Source: Hugenholtzia roseola DSM 9546
GTDB lineage: Bacteria > Bacteroidota > Bacteroidia > Cytophagales > Bernardetiaceae
DNA length: 64,000 nt
NCBI RefSeq assembly: GCF_000422585.1
Contig: NZ_KE383884.1
Coordinates: 113,682 to 177,681, forward strand
Direction: 5' to 3'
Shown here: positions 52,956 through 60,368 of the stretch, piece by piece
Layout of the letters: each line of letters begins with the position of its first letter
How positions within the stretch are numbered: the first letter of the stretch is position 1
Notes under the pieces: generated by a model
The model's input: the letters and a program-made list of their open reading frames with translations, nothing else
Database searches by the model: none
What the model was told of the DNA's origin: nothing
Made by a program: the position numbers and the translations under genes

Positions 52956-54518
52956 ATGAAAACACTACTTTTTGCCCTCCCCTTCCTATTTTTCACCGCC
53001 TTTCTATTCGGACAATCCAAACCCTGCGAGCATTTTGAAGCCCTGATGCAAAAAGGCGAAAAAGACCACCATGCCAAAAACTATCAAGAAGCTATTTCTG
53101 CCTACTTAGCCGCCCTTGCAGATTGTTCGGAAAAAGCCCCCCAAGCGCAAGTCAGGATTATGGCTATTTTTGAAGAATTAAATCGTAAAAAAAATCAACT
53201 TGAAAATGATTTGCGTGAAAAAAATAAGTTAGTGGATAAAATTTACTTCACGTATGAAAATTTTGCAATAGCTTACAGTTATATAAACGGTTCTGATAAG
53301 TTTTATTTCATTGATAAAAAAGGCGAGAGAATAGAAAAATTAGGCGAGTGGAGCAAAGTCGAACAGTTTATATATGGCTTTGCAAAAGTGAAGCACCACC
53401 ACCAAGATTTTCTTTTGGATACTGCTGGCAATCGCTATAGCGCAGCCTACCAAATTGCCGACCTTAGCACCCAAACAAAGGCTTTAGACCTCACAGATAC
53501 ACAATTCAAAGCCTTTCCCGATGAAATTTTAGAACGTCAGCAATTAGAAATTTTGATGTTAAATGGCAACTATCTTAAATACAACGACTTCAAAATTCTG
53601 CCTGCCAAAATCGCTCAACTAAAAAATTTGAAGGTTTTGCAGTTGCGTTACTCTCAAATCAATCACCTACCTAACGCAATAAGCGACCTTAACTTTTTAG
53701 AAAAACTGGATATAAGTTTCAATCAATTTAATAGTTTGCCTAAAAAATTGAGTGAATTGAAAAACCTAACTTGGCTTGATTTGGGTTGGAATCAATTTCA
53801 TAGCCTATCGAGTGAAATCAAAGACTTGAAAAATTTGCAGTTTCTTGGCTTGGGCGGAAACCACCTAAGCGAGCTACCAAAAGAGATAGGGGAATTAAAA
53901 AACTTAAAATTGCTTTATTTATATAGCAATAAATTAAGCAGTCTGCCCACTCAAATTGGCGCATTACAAGATTTAAAGATTCTTTATGTGTATGGAAATC
54001 AATTAAATAATTTACCCAAAGAAATTGGCGAGTTGAAAAATTTAACGACTCTTAATTTGGGGAGCAATCGGCTAAGTAGTTTGCCCGAAGAAATTGGGGA
54101 ATTAAGAAACCTAACTTCGCTTAGTTTAGGAACAAATCAATTTAGCCAACTGCCCAAAGCAATCGGCGAGCTGAAAAACTTAACTTCACTTGGCTTGGGA
54201 AATAATCAACTAAGCAGCCTACCAAAAGAAATGGGAGAACTGAAAAATCTTACCTACCTTGTTTTGAGCGCGAACCCCCTTCCGCTCGAAGCCCTCAATC
54301 AAACCCTTGTCCTTTTGCCACAATTAGAGGAGCTTCATTTAGGAAATTTGGGGCTTGATACGCTGCCAACGGCAGTTTTGGGACTTGAAAAGTTAAGGGT
54401 CTTGCATTTGAGCAATAGCAAATTTCTGGAATCTGATAAGAAAAAGTCCAACAACTTTTCTGAAGCAGAAAAGGAGAAAATTCGTGAGCTTTTGCCAAAT
54501 TGTGAAATATATTTTTAA
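52956..54518 (+). CDS. Exported leucine-rich-repeat protein
   Basis: 520 aa. A signal peptide (LLFALPFLFFTAFLFGQ) is followed by a TPR-like helical pair (HHAKNYQEAISAYLAALADC) and a WG-repeat-like stretch near residue 110. About 13 leucine-rich repeats of 23 residues run from about residue 170 to 500 with consensus LKNLTxLxLGxNxLSxLPKE. At the DNA level the repeats are near-copies, so the number may vary among strains. The repeats form a curved protein-binding surface. The ligand is unknown. Confidence 0.9.
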   Translation: MKTLLFALPFLFFTAFLFGQSKPCEHFEALMQKGEKDHHAKNYQEAISAYLAALADCSEKAPQAQVRIMAIFEELNRKKNQLENDLREKNKLVDKIYFTYENFAIAYSYINGSDKFYFIDKKGERIEKLGEWSKVEQFIYGFAKVKHHHQDFLLDTAGNRYSAAYQIADLSTQTKALDLTDTQFKAFPDEILERQQLEILMLNGNYLKYNDFKILPAKIAQLKNLKVLQLRYSQINHLPNAISDLNFLEKLDISFNQFNSLPKKLSELKNLTWLDLGWNQFHSLSSEIKDLKNLQFLGLGGNHLSELPKEIGELKNLKLLYLYSNKLSSLPTQIGALQDLKILYVYGNQLNNLPKEIGELKNLTTLNLGSNRLSSLPEEIGELRNLTSLSLGTNQFSQLPKAIGELKNLTSLGLGNNQLSSLPKEMGELKNLTYLVLSANPLPLEALNQTLVLLPQLEELHLGNLGLDTLPTAVLGLEKLRVLHLSNSKFLESDKKKSNNFSEAEKEKIRELLPNCEIYF

Positions 54519-54522
54519 TTTC

Positions 54523-55338
54523 TTAACTTCTATTTGAGCTTATTTTTTGAAATAGCTCCGCAAAATAAGCGGGGCTTTTCAAAAGGCGACTGCCATACCA
54601 AGAAAACAATTCGCCATCTACCAAATGGAAATCTGTTGCTAAATTGGTATAGGGCAGAATCTTGTGAAGTGCCTCAAAATGAACGGCTTTGAAAGGATAA
54701 GGTTCAGTGGAAAGAAACAACAAATCGGGTCTAAGTGCCTCTATATCAGATAGTTCTAAGATGGGGTAGCGCGGCGCAGTGAGGGCATTTTCAAATCCTG
54801 CCCTTTTAATCATATCATCTATAAAATTTTGGCTACCTGCCGCCATGTAAGGTTCTTTCCATATCAGGTACAAAACGCGCAATTTAGGCTTTTCTTTGGG
54901 AATTTTTCGTGCCAAATTTTCAAAATTAGTTTGTATTTCTTTTTTTAAAATTTCGCTTTTTTCTACTGTATTTGTAATTTTTCCTATTTCTATTATCATT
55001 TTTAGAGCCTCTTCGAGCTTAAAAATGTCGCTTGTCCAGATGGGAACTTGCTTTTGGAGTGCGGCGATACCTTCTTTGGTGTTTTCTTCTTTGTTGGCAA
55101 TGACAAGGTCGGGTTTGAAACTTAAAATTTTGTCGATATTAAAATCTTTAGTGCCGCCTATTTTTGGCTTTTTCCGCACTTTTTCCTTCGGGTGAATACA
55201 ATATTTGGTCAGGGCAGCTACACGCTCTTCCAAACCTAAGTCAAAAAGCAATTCGGTTTGAGAAGGCACTAAGGAAATAATCTTCTGCGGCGGCGTAGCA
55301 ATCCGGCAAGTGTGTCCAATCGAGTCGGTGTAATACAT
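54523..55338 (-). CDS. Helical-backbone metal/cobalamin receptor (BtuF-like substrate-binding protein)
   Basis: 271 aa. ATPPQKIISLVPSQTELLFD, LGLEERVAALTKYCIHP, FNIDKILSFKPDLVIANKEE and a long connecting helix (EEALKMIIEIGKITNTVEK) are typical of periplasmic-binding folds for vitamin B12, haem or iron-chelates. There is no signal peptide and no adjacent permease/ATPase, so it is either secreted by another route or acts as a cytoplasmic homologue; this group is often annotated cobalamin-binding. It ends 5 bp from the convergent LRR gene. Confidence 0.82.
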   Translation of the reverse strand: MYYTDSIGHTCRIATPPQKIISLVPSQTELLFDLGLEERVAALTKYCIHPKEKVRKKPKIGGTKDFNIDKILSFKPDLVIANKEENTKEGIAALQKQVPIWTSDIFKLEEALKMIIEIGKITNTVEKSEILKKEIQTNFENLARKIPKEKPKLRVLYLIWKEPYMAAGSQNFIDDMIKRAGFENALTAPRYPILELSDIEALRPDLLFLSTEPYPFKAVHFEALHKILPYTNLATDFHLVDGELFSWYGSRLLKSPAYFAELFQKISSNRS

Positions 55339-55523
55339 GAGGCTTCTTGGGTTTAAAAAAAAATAAAATTACGCAATTCGAGAGAAAAAAGCGCGAGAGT
55401 ATGATTTTTTTTGTATCTTGCACTACATAAGAAATTTGCTTTGTTCCCTCGAATTTCCTTCTTTTTTATAGCCTATTATACCCCTCAAATATTCAAAAAA
55501 ATCAAACCAAAAAAAGCAAAAAA

Positions 55524-55901
55524 ATGAAGTATCTCATAGATAAGCAGGATAAATACACACTCTTTCATATTCATGAAGAAAAGTTAGACACGACAATCGC
55601 ACCAAAGTTGAAGACCGAATTCTTTACCCTCTACCAAACGGGCATGGTGAATCTCATTTTGGATATGTCGATGGTCAAATATGTCGATTCTTCGGGTTTG
55701 AGTGCCATTCTGGTAGCCAAACGCCTTTCCGAACAAGTAGAAGGCTCTTTGGTGATGGCAGGTGTTAGCGAACATGTTTTGAAATTAGTTAAGATTTCAA
55801 AATTAGACAATGTGCTAACCATTTTACCCACCATAGAAGAAGCCGTAGATGCCGTCTATATGGCAGCATTGGAAAAGGACATTCAAAAAGAACAGAACTA
55901 A
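55524..55901 (+). CDS. STAS-domain protein (anti-sigma factor antagonist-like)
   Basis: 125 aa. A single STAS domain: LILDMSMVKYVDSSGLSAIL carries the serine (in DSSG) that is phosphorylated by anti-sigma kinases in SpoIIAA/RsbV proteins. It probably works in a partner-switching circuit, but no kinase or sigma factor is adjacent. The next gene starts 3 bp after its stop (TAA, TTG, ATG), so the two are almost certainly co-transcribed and may be translationally coupled. Confidence 0.9.
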   Translation: MKYLIDKQDKYTLFHIHEEKLDTTIAPKLKTEFFTLYQTGMVNLILDMSMVKYVDSSGLSAILVAKRLSEQVEGSLVMAGVSEHVLKLVKISKLDNVLTILPTIEEAVDAVYMAALEKDIQKEQN

Positions 55902-55904
55902 TTG

Positions 55905-56588
55905 ATGGTCATTTGGTCTGCATTTTTATTAGGACTCTTGGGCAGCACGCATTGTTTAGGCATGTGTGCGCCTTTGGTACTTGCTTTTGGCAAATCTAAC
56001 AACCAAAATGGTATTTTTTCTAATCTACTTTACAATTTAGGTCGTCTCCTGACCTACACAAGCATGGGGCTGGTAGTAGGCTGGATAGGAAAAGCGGTGC
56101 TTTTTGCCGAATGGCAGCCCTATGTTGCAGTTTTAATGGGCTTGCTGATGGTGCTGATTGGCATTTTTTCTATCAATTTAGATACTTGGGTTGCCAAATT
56201 GAGCCTCATGCGCTACCTCTTTGCACAGGTGCAAAAGGGAATCGGCGCAGTTTTAAAACAAAAAACACAACTCTTTTCTTTCCTTTTTCTGGGAGTTTTA
56301 AATGGCTTTCTGCCTTGTGGTTTGGTGTATATGGGGCTGATGGGTGCGGTAGCGGCAGGCGATAGCACGCAGGGCGCACTCTACATGCTCTTTTTTGGCT
56401 TAGGCACTTTCCCGCTGATGATGACCGCCTTTTTTCTGGGCAATCGCCTTTCGCAGCAGTGGCGCAAAAGGCTTCGCCAAATTTATCCTTTCGCCTTCGT
56501 AGGCTTGGGGCTTTGGCTGATGTATATTGGTTATCAATCTTACCTCAATATTTTGGCAAATCCGACAAGTATAGAAGATTGTCATTAA
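55905..56588 (+). CDS. SafE/DsbD-like membrane protein (TauE/SafE group)
   Basis: 227 aa with about six helices. LLGLLGSTHCLGMCAPLVLA and FLGVLNGFLPCGLVYMGLMG carry two paired cysteine motifs (HCxGMC, LPCG) characteristic of the DsbD_2 domain. Relatives take part in cytochrome-oxidase copper assembly (CcoH/CcoS clusters) or sulfur transport; the role here is unknown. It directly follows the STAS gene. Confidence 0.85.
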   Translation: MVIWSAFLLGLLGSTHCLGMCAPLVLAFGKSNNQNGIFSNLLYNLGRLLTYTSMGLVVGWIGKAVLFAEWQPYVAVLMGLLMVLIGIFSINLDTWVAKLSLMRYLFAQVQKGIGAVLKQKTQLFSFLFLGVLNGFLPCGLVYMGLMGAVAAGDSTQGALYMLFFGLGTFPLMMTAFFLGNRLSQQWRKRLRQIYPFAFVGLGLWLMYIGYQSYLNILANPTSIEDCH

Positions 56589-56654
56589 AAAGCCCCAAAA
56601 GTAGTGCGCTTTTCCCTACATAAAAGTAGGGAATTTGAGAAAATCGCGCCCTTT

Positions 56655-57356
56655 TTACCTATTTTTTTTAGCAAAAAGGCGAAAAAGAAAAACCCCACTC
56701 AATAGGTGTGTCATTATTGAAGCAAACACCGCAACCCCATTTGGCTTTTGTAGGCTTAGAAAAGTCCAGAAATGAGGAAAAATAAAAAAGATAGGTTGTA
56801 ACATTTCACCAACAAAAAACGCCACCGCAGGCAGCATCACGATAAAATTGATGCCCTTGATAAAAGTCATACCCTCTATTTTGTTTTTTGCAAAAGTAAC
56901 GACAAGCAAAAAAGCCAGCGGCGCAGTTTGGGCGCAAAGGCAGGCAGCGGAAACTTTTTGCACCCAAGTATAATCCAACACATCAAAAACCAAGAAGGTC
57001 AGCAGGGTAAAGGCAAATGCCCACACCCAAGCATAGAGCAGGCGATAAAGCAAAAAAAGCCACGTAGGGAGGGGCATGACCCGAATCACGACAAAGGTAT
57101 TTTCGTCTTTTTCGTCCAACATCACAAAAGCGACAACATAGCCGCCCAGCAGCCCCGTTGTGGTAGCCAATACCGCCGCCGTCAGCGGTAAGTACGTTTC
57201 CATTTGGGGAACAAGCCCGAGTAAAGAATCTATCCCCAACTTTAAGCCAAACATAAGCAAAAAGGGCAAAAAAAGCATCATCAGCAGCGTTTTATCGCGC
57301 AGAATATTGAGGTTATCGAGTTTGAGTAGGGCAAAAATTGTTTGAAGATGTTGCAT
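56655..57356 (-). CDS. ABC-2-type permease subunit (second)
   Basis: 233 aa with six membrane helices and no soluble domain. It lies at the end of a minus-strand cluster TetR, ATPase, permease, permease, with a 15-bp gap to the preceding permease. The layout resembles small drug-export ABC systems with two different permease subunits, such as fluoroquinolone-type exporters. It is likely one half of a heterodimeric channel. Confidence 0.78.
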   Translation of the reverse strand: MQHLQTIFALLKLDNLNILRDKTLLMMLFLPFLLMFGLKLGIDSLLGLVPQMETYLPLTAAVLATTTGLLGGYVVAFVMLDEKDENTFVVIRVMPLPTWLFLLYRLLYAWVWAFAFTLLTFLVFDVLDYTWVQKVSAACLCAQTAPLAFLLVVTFAKNKIEGMTFIKGINFIVMLPAVAFFVGEMLQPIFFIFPHFWTFLSLQKPNGVAVFASIMTHLLSGVFLFRLFAKKNR

Positions 57357-57371
57357 CTTGATTTTTTGTTT

Positions 57372-58055
57372 TTATTTTAAAAGATATTTTGTATAAAAAA
57401 TTTCAGCCGCGTAATAAATCAAAGCCGTACTCAAAGGGAGGTAAAGTAGGGCATAGAGCCACTGCCAAGTTTGGAGCGGCTCGAAGGCGGCTTGAAAAAG
57501 CAGCAGGCAGGCTTGAAAGGGAAAAACATAAAGCCAAAGCGAATCTGTCAAGCCAAAAAAATTGAGCAGCGGCAGCATCAAAGGCGTTAGTAGGAAAGGA
57601 AAAATAAAGAAATATTGATTGATTGTCTTTACTCTTGCAACCCCTAAAAAGCCAATCCAAACGAAATGGAACGAAGAAAGACAAACTGCCAAAGCAAGGA
57701 CAAAGTAGTTGCAATTCTTTTGAGCCGCCCACGCCATTATCGTACTCGCTACAAGCGCGACAAGGGTAAGCGATAACGCCTTCGCGCCTAAATAGTGATA
57801 TTTTTGAATTGGTGTAACCAACAAAGATTGAATGGTATTTGCACTTTTTTCAAATAAAATAATAACTCCTATAAAAAGAAAGCCCAACATAGTAGGGTCT
57901 GTGCTAATGAGCAAGACCACCAAAGCAGTAGGCAGGTTATCGAAATAAGAAAAAAGTGCCACATACAAGGCTGTAATGAGCATCACGACTGCCAAGATGC
58001 GCTCACGCCATTGCAGACGCAATTCCCAAAGGGTAAGTTGTAATAAGGTTTTCAT
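57372..58055 (-). CDS. ABC-2-type permease subunit (first)
   Basis: 227 aa, about six helices. It begins MKTLLQLTLWELRLQWRERI, a pattern typical of ABC-2 permeases: an amphipathic N-terminal helix followed by the first membrane span. It starts 12 bp after the ATPase gene ends. It depends on that ATPase, which is frameshifted in this sequence, so the transporter may be non-functional unless the frameshift is an artefact or is switched back. Confidence 0.78.
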   Translation of the reverse strand: MKTLLQLTLWELRLQWRERILAVVMLITALYVALFSYFDNLPTALVVLLISTDPTMLGFLFIGVIILFEKSANTIQSLLVTPIQKYHYLGAKALSLTLVALVASTIMAWAAQKNCNYFVLALAVCLSSFHFVWIGFLGVARVKTINQYFFIFPFLLTPLMLPLLNFFGLTDSLWLYVFPFQACLLLFQAAFEPLQTWQWLYALLYLPLSTALIYYAAEIFYTKYLLK

Positions 58056-58067
58056 ATTGTTTAAGAT

Positions 58068-58932
58068 TTAGATAACTAATTTTTTTCCCGTAACTTCGAT
58101 AAAAATATCTTCTAAGGTGGCTTCCTGCGAGTGTATCGAGTGGATATACTCCGTTTTGAGTAGGATAGGCAATGCCTCCTCTTTTGGTAGATTGTCTAAA
58201 TTAAAGACTTTCTTTTGGGTAGGATTGCCATATTCTATCTCTAATAATCGCTTGCCATATTGCAATTTTAGTTTTTTTGGTGATTCAATAAGTGGCAATT
58301 TCCCTTCAATCATAAAAGCCAAACGGTGGCAGAGCTGTTCGGCATCATGCATGTGGTGTGTGGTGAGCATGATGGTTTTTCCTTCCTGCACCAGTTCCGC
58401 AATCATATCCTTGATGATTTTGGCATTGACAGGGTCAAGCCCAGAAGTAGGTTCATCTAAAAACAAGATGGGCGGATTGTGCAGCAAGGCGCGGATAAAA
58501 TTAAGGCGCATCTTCATTCCTTTCGAAAAGTCTGCTGTTTTCTTGTGTGCCGCTGCGCCCAGTCCTACTCTTTCCAAAAGCATCATTATTCTTTTTTCAG
58601 AAATAGAAACTTTATTTTGATAAAAGGAAGCAAAAAAAGCTAAATTCTCAAAAGCCGAAAGTTTGCCGTAATGATTCGGAAGTTCGAAGCCAACGCCAAT
58701 TTGATAGTACAAATCTGTCTTCCACTGACGCAATTCGCGACCATTGATAAAGACCTCGCCGCCGTATCCTTTGAGCAAGCCCGTTAGTATTTTTTGCGTC
58801 GTGCTTTTTCCTGCCCCCACTCGGACCTAAAAAGCCAAAGATTTCGCCCTTCCCGATTTCAAAGCTAATCCCCTGAATGGTAGGCACTTGCGCCTGTAGG
58901 TAGGCGTAGGTAAGATTTCTAACTTCAATCAT
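58068..58932 (-). pseudogene. ABC transporter ATPase with a frameshift inside Walker A
   Basis: Reading from the ATG at 58932 (MIEVRNLTYAYLQAQ) gives the start of a normal ATPase up to EIFGFLGPSG, then the frame runs out of register. The neighbouring frame continues with GAGKSTTQKILTGLLKG, the signature FSKGMKMRLNFIRALLHNP, Walker B ILFLDEPTSGLDP and the H-loop TTHHMHDAEQL. The break falls in a run of five G (plus-strand C at 58814-58818). Four G would restore GPSGAGKST and a 287-aa protein. Causes could be a sequencing error, a true mutation, or slippage control. Confidence 0.88.
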
Positions 58933-58960
58933 TTTTGTATAATTTGCGTTTTGAATAAAA

Positions 58961-58980
58961 ACCGACCGTTTGGTTTGTTT
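58961..58980. promoter_or_regulatory. Probable TetR operator upstream of the ABC operon
   Basis: ACCGACCGTTTGGTTTGTTT, identical to the sequence at 59620-59639 upstream of tetR. The core ACCGACCGTTTGGT is an imperfect palindrome (10 of 14 positions symmetric). It lies 28 bp before the ATPase ATG. Confidence 0.75.
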
Positions 58981-59006
58981 CGTTTTAAAAAAACACAAGC
59001 AAGCCC

Positions 59007-59609
59007 TTAGCCTTCAATCAGGCTACAAAACTGCTCGATGATGTGTTCGACTTCGGCGTACTTTTCTGGACTAAGTTGATGCAGAACAAAGACATGAAGC
59101 TCAAAACCATCGAGGAGGAAATAAAAGTGCTTGGCTAAGATTTCCACTTCAAGCGTAGGCTTAATTTCACCTCGCGCCTGCCCCTGACGGAAAATAGCCG
59201 CATAGAGGGCTAATTCTTTGTCGAGCAATTTGGCGGCACGCTCTCGATGGTGCGAAAAAAGTTGCATAGCTTCCAGTAAAACTTGAATATAGTTTGAATT
59301 GAAAGATAAATTTAAACTTTTTGCAATATTAGCCGCTACCGCTTTTTTCGCTGTCAAATAATCTTGAATATTTTTTCTAAAATGCTGCTGTGCATCAAAT
59401 TCGTAAGCCACAATAGGGGCAGCAAGGGCGAAGAAGTAGGTTTCCAAGGCTGCATCAAAGAGTGCCTCCTTGCTGGCAAAATAGTGATAGAAAGCCCCTT
59501 TCGAAACCTTCGAAGCTGCTACTAATTGGCTCATCGTTGTATTTTTGTAGCCTTTTTCTAAAAAAAGACGAAAGGCTGTGGCTAAAATATAATCGCGTGT
59601 GTTTTCCAT
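59007..59609 (-). CDS. TetR-family transcriptional regulator
   Basis: 200 aa. The N-terminal helix-turn-helix is visible: TMSQLVAASKVSKGAFYHYF followed by ASKEALFDAAL, residues about 23-50. The C-terminal ligand-binding domain is helical. It sits immediately upstream of an ABC exporter operon on the same strand. The same 20-bp near-palindrome occurs upstream of both transcription units, so it probably represses itself and the exporter until a ligand binds. Confidence 0.92.
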   Translation of the reverse strand: MENTRDYILATAFRLFLEKGYKNTTMSQLVAASKVSKGAFYHYFASKEALFDAALETYFFALAAPIVAYEFDAQQHFRKNIQDYLTAKKAVAANIAKSLNLSFNSNYIQVLLEAMQLFSHHRERAAKLLDKELALYAAIFRQGQARGEIKPTLEVEILAKHFYFLLDGFELHVFVLHQLSPEKYAEVEHIIEQFCSLIEG

Positions 59610-59619
59610 ATTAAGAAAT

Positions 59620-59639
59620 ACCGACCGTTTGGTTTGTTT
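59620..59639. promoter_or_regulatory. Probable TetR operator upstream of tetR
   Basis: The second exact copy of ACCGACCGTTTGGTTTGTTT, beginning 11 bp before the tetR ATG. It supports auto-regulation. Confidence 0.75.
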
Positions 59640-59667
59640 TACGCAAATCCTTTTAAAAGGTTACGGC

Positions 59668-60363
59668 TTACCATTCAATTTCTTCCAAATCGGGCAAGGC
59701 AGGCGAAAGATTAGGATTTAGGAGAAGCAAACGCCCCTTTTTGATGTGGGCATTGATGCGGCGCACTTCCATAAAATTTGGTTTTCTCACCGAAAGCGGT
59801 ACTTTGATAAAGCGTGAGTCTTTTCTTTCAAAATTTTGATTGGCTTTGCTTTCGTAAAGCAGATGCCAGATAGTAGGCGTACCGCTGTAAATAAAACGGC
59901 AGCTATTTTGAACTTTGCCCCATTCTTTCAATTTTTTGTGGATATTTTCAAAAAAAAGTATTGTGTTTTGAAGTCTGATACGCGACCCCAATCGCGATTT
60001 GCCCTTCGTTTTAAGGTAATTGAGTTGGGCGCGTCCCTGTTTTTTTCGCACCATGTAAGCAGTAATGGCTTTGTGCTTCAAAATTTGCCCCTCTTCGGCG
60101 TATGCCAACGCCGCATAGCCCGCCTGCACCAAAATTAGATGGTAAGGCAGCGGCAGCAGCGGCAATCGCTCCACATAAGTAGCCAAAGACTCTTCGGGTA
60201 GTGGCGCGGGAAAGGGTAGGGGAAAGCGAAAGGCGAAAGATTTTTCCTCGCCCTGCCTGCCCCAAAGTATGTTTTTCTTTTTGTCCCAAAAAAGGTCGTT
60301 CCTATCTTGAGCTACTATTTTTTCCAAAAACAAAACCGAATCGGCGTATGAAAGGCGTTTCAT
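59668..60363 (-). CDS. Putative Vms1-like release factor (VLRF1-type) protein
   Basis: 231 aa. The central segment AYMVRKKQGRAQLNYLKTKG, then KSRLGSRIRLQNTILFFENI, matches the pattern of VLRF1 domains: a lysine/arginine-rich strand, a G-x-x-Q motif (Gln113 would be the catalytic-loop glutamine), and a basic helix with N-x-x-LFFE. FIYSGTPTIWHLLYES and the late RPNF-type FIKVPLSVRKPNFMEVRRIN also fit. Vms1/ANKZF1 relatives release stalled peptidyl-tRNA in ribosome quality control. The assignment is from motif likeness only. The DUF2339 gene ends 6 bp away, so the two are probably co-transcribed. Confidence 0.6.
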   Translation of the reverse strand: MKRLSYADSVLFLEKIVAQDRNDLFWDKKKNILWGRQGEEKSFAFRFPLPFPAPLPEESLATYVERLPLLPLPYHLILVQAGYAALAYAEEGQILKHKAITAYMVRKKQGRAQLNYLKTKGKSRLGSRIRLQNTILFFENIHKKLKEWGKVQNSCRFIYSGTPTIWHLLYESKANQNFERKDSRFIKVPLSVRKPNFMEVRRINAHIKKGRLLLLNPNLSPALPDLEEIEW

Positions 60364-60368
60364 GCGAG

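Noticed and set aside
53000-54450. LRR repeats as a mobile or satellite DNA element
   Set aside because: The periodicity is explained by the encoded 23-residue leucine-rich repeats.
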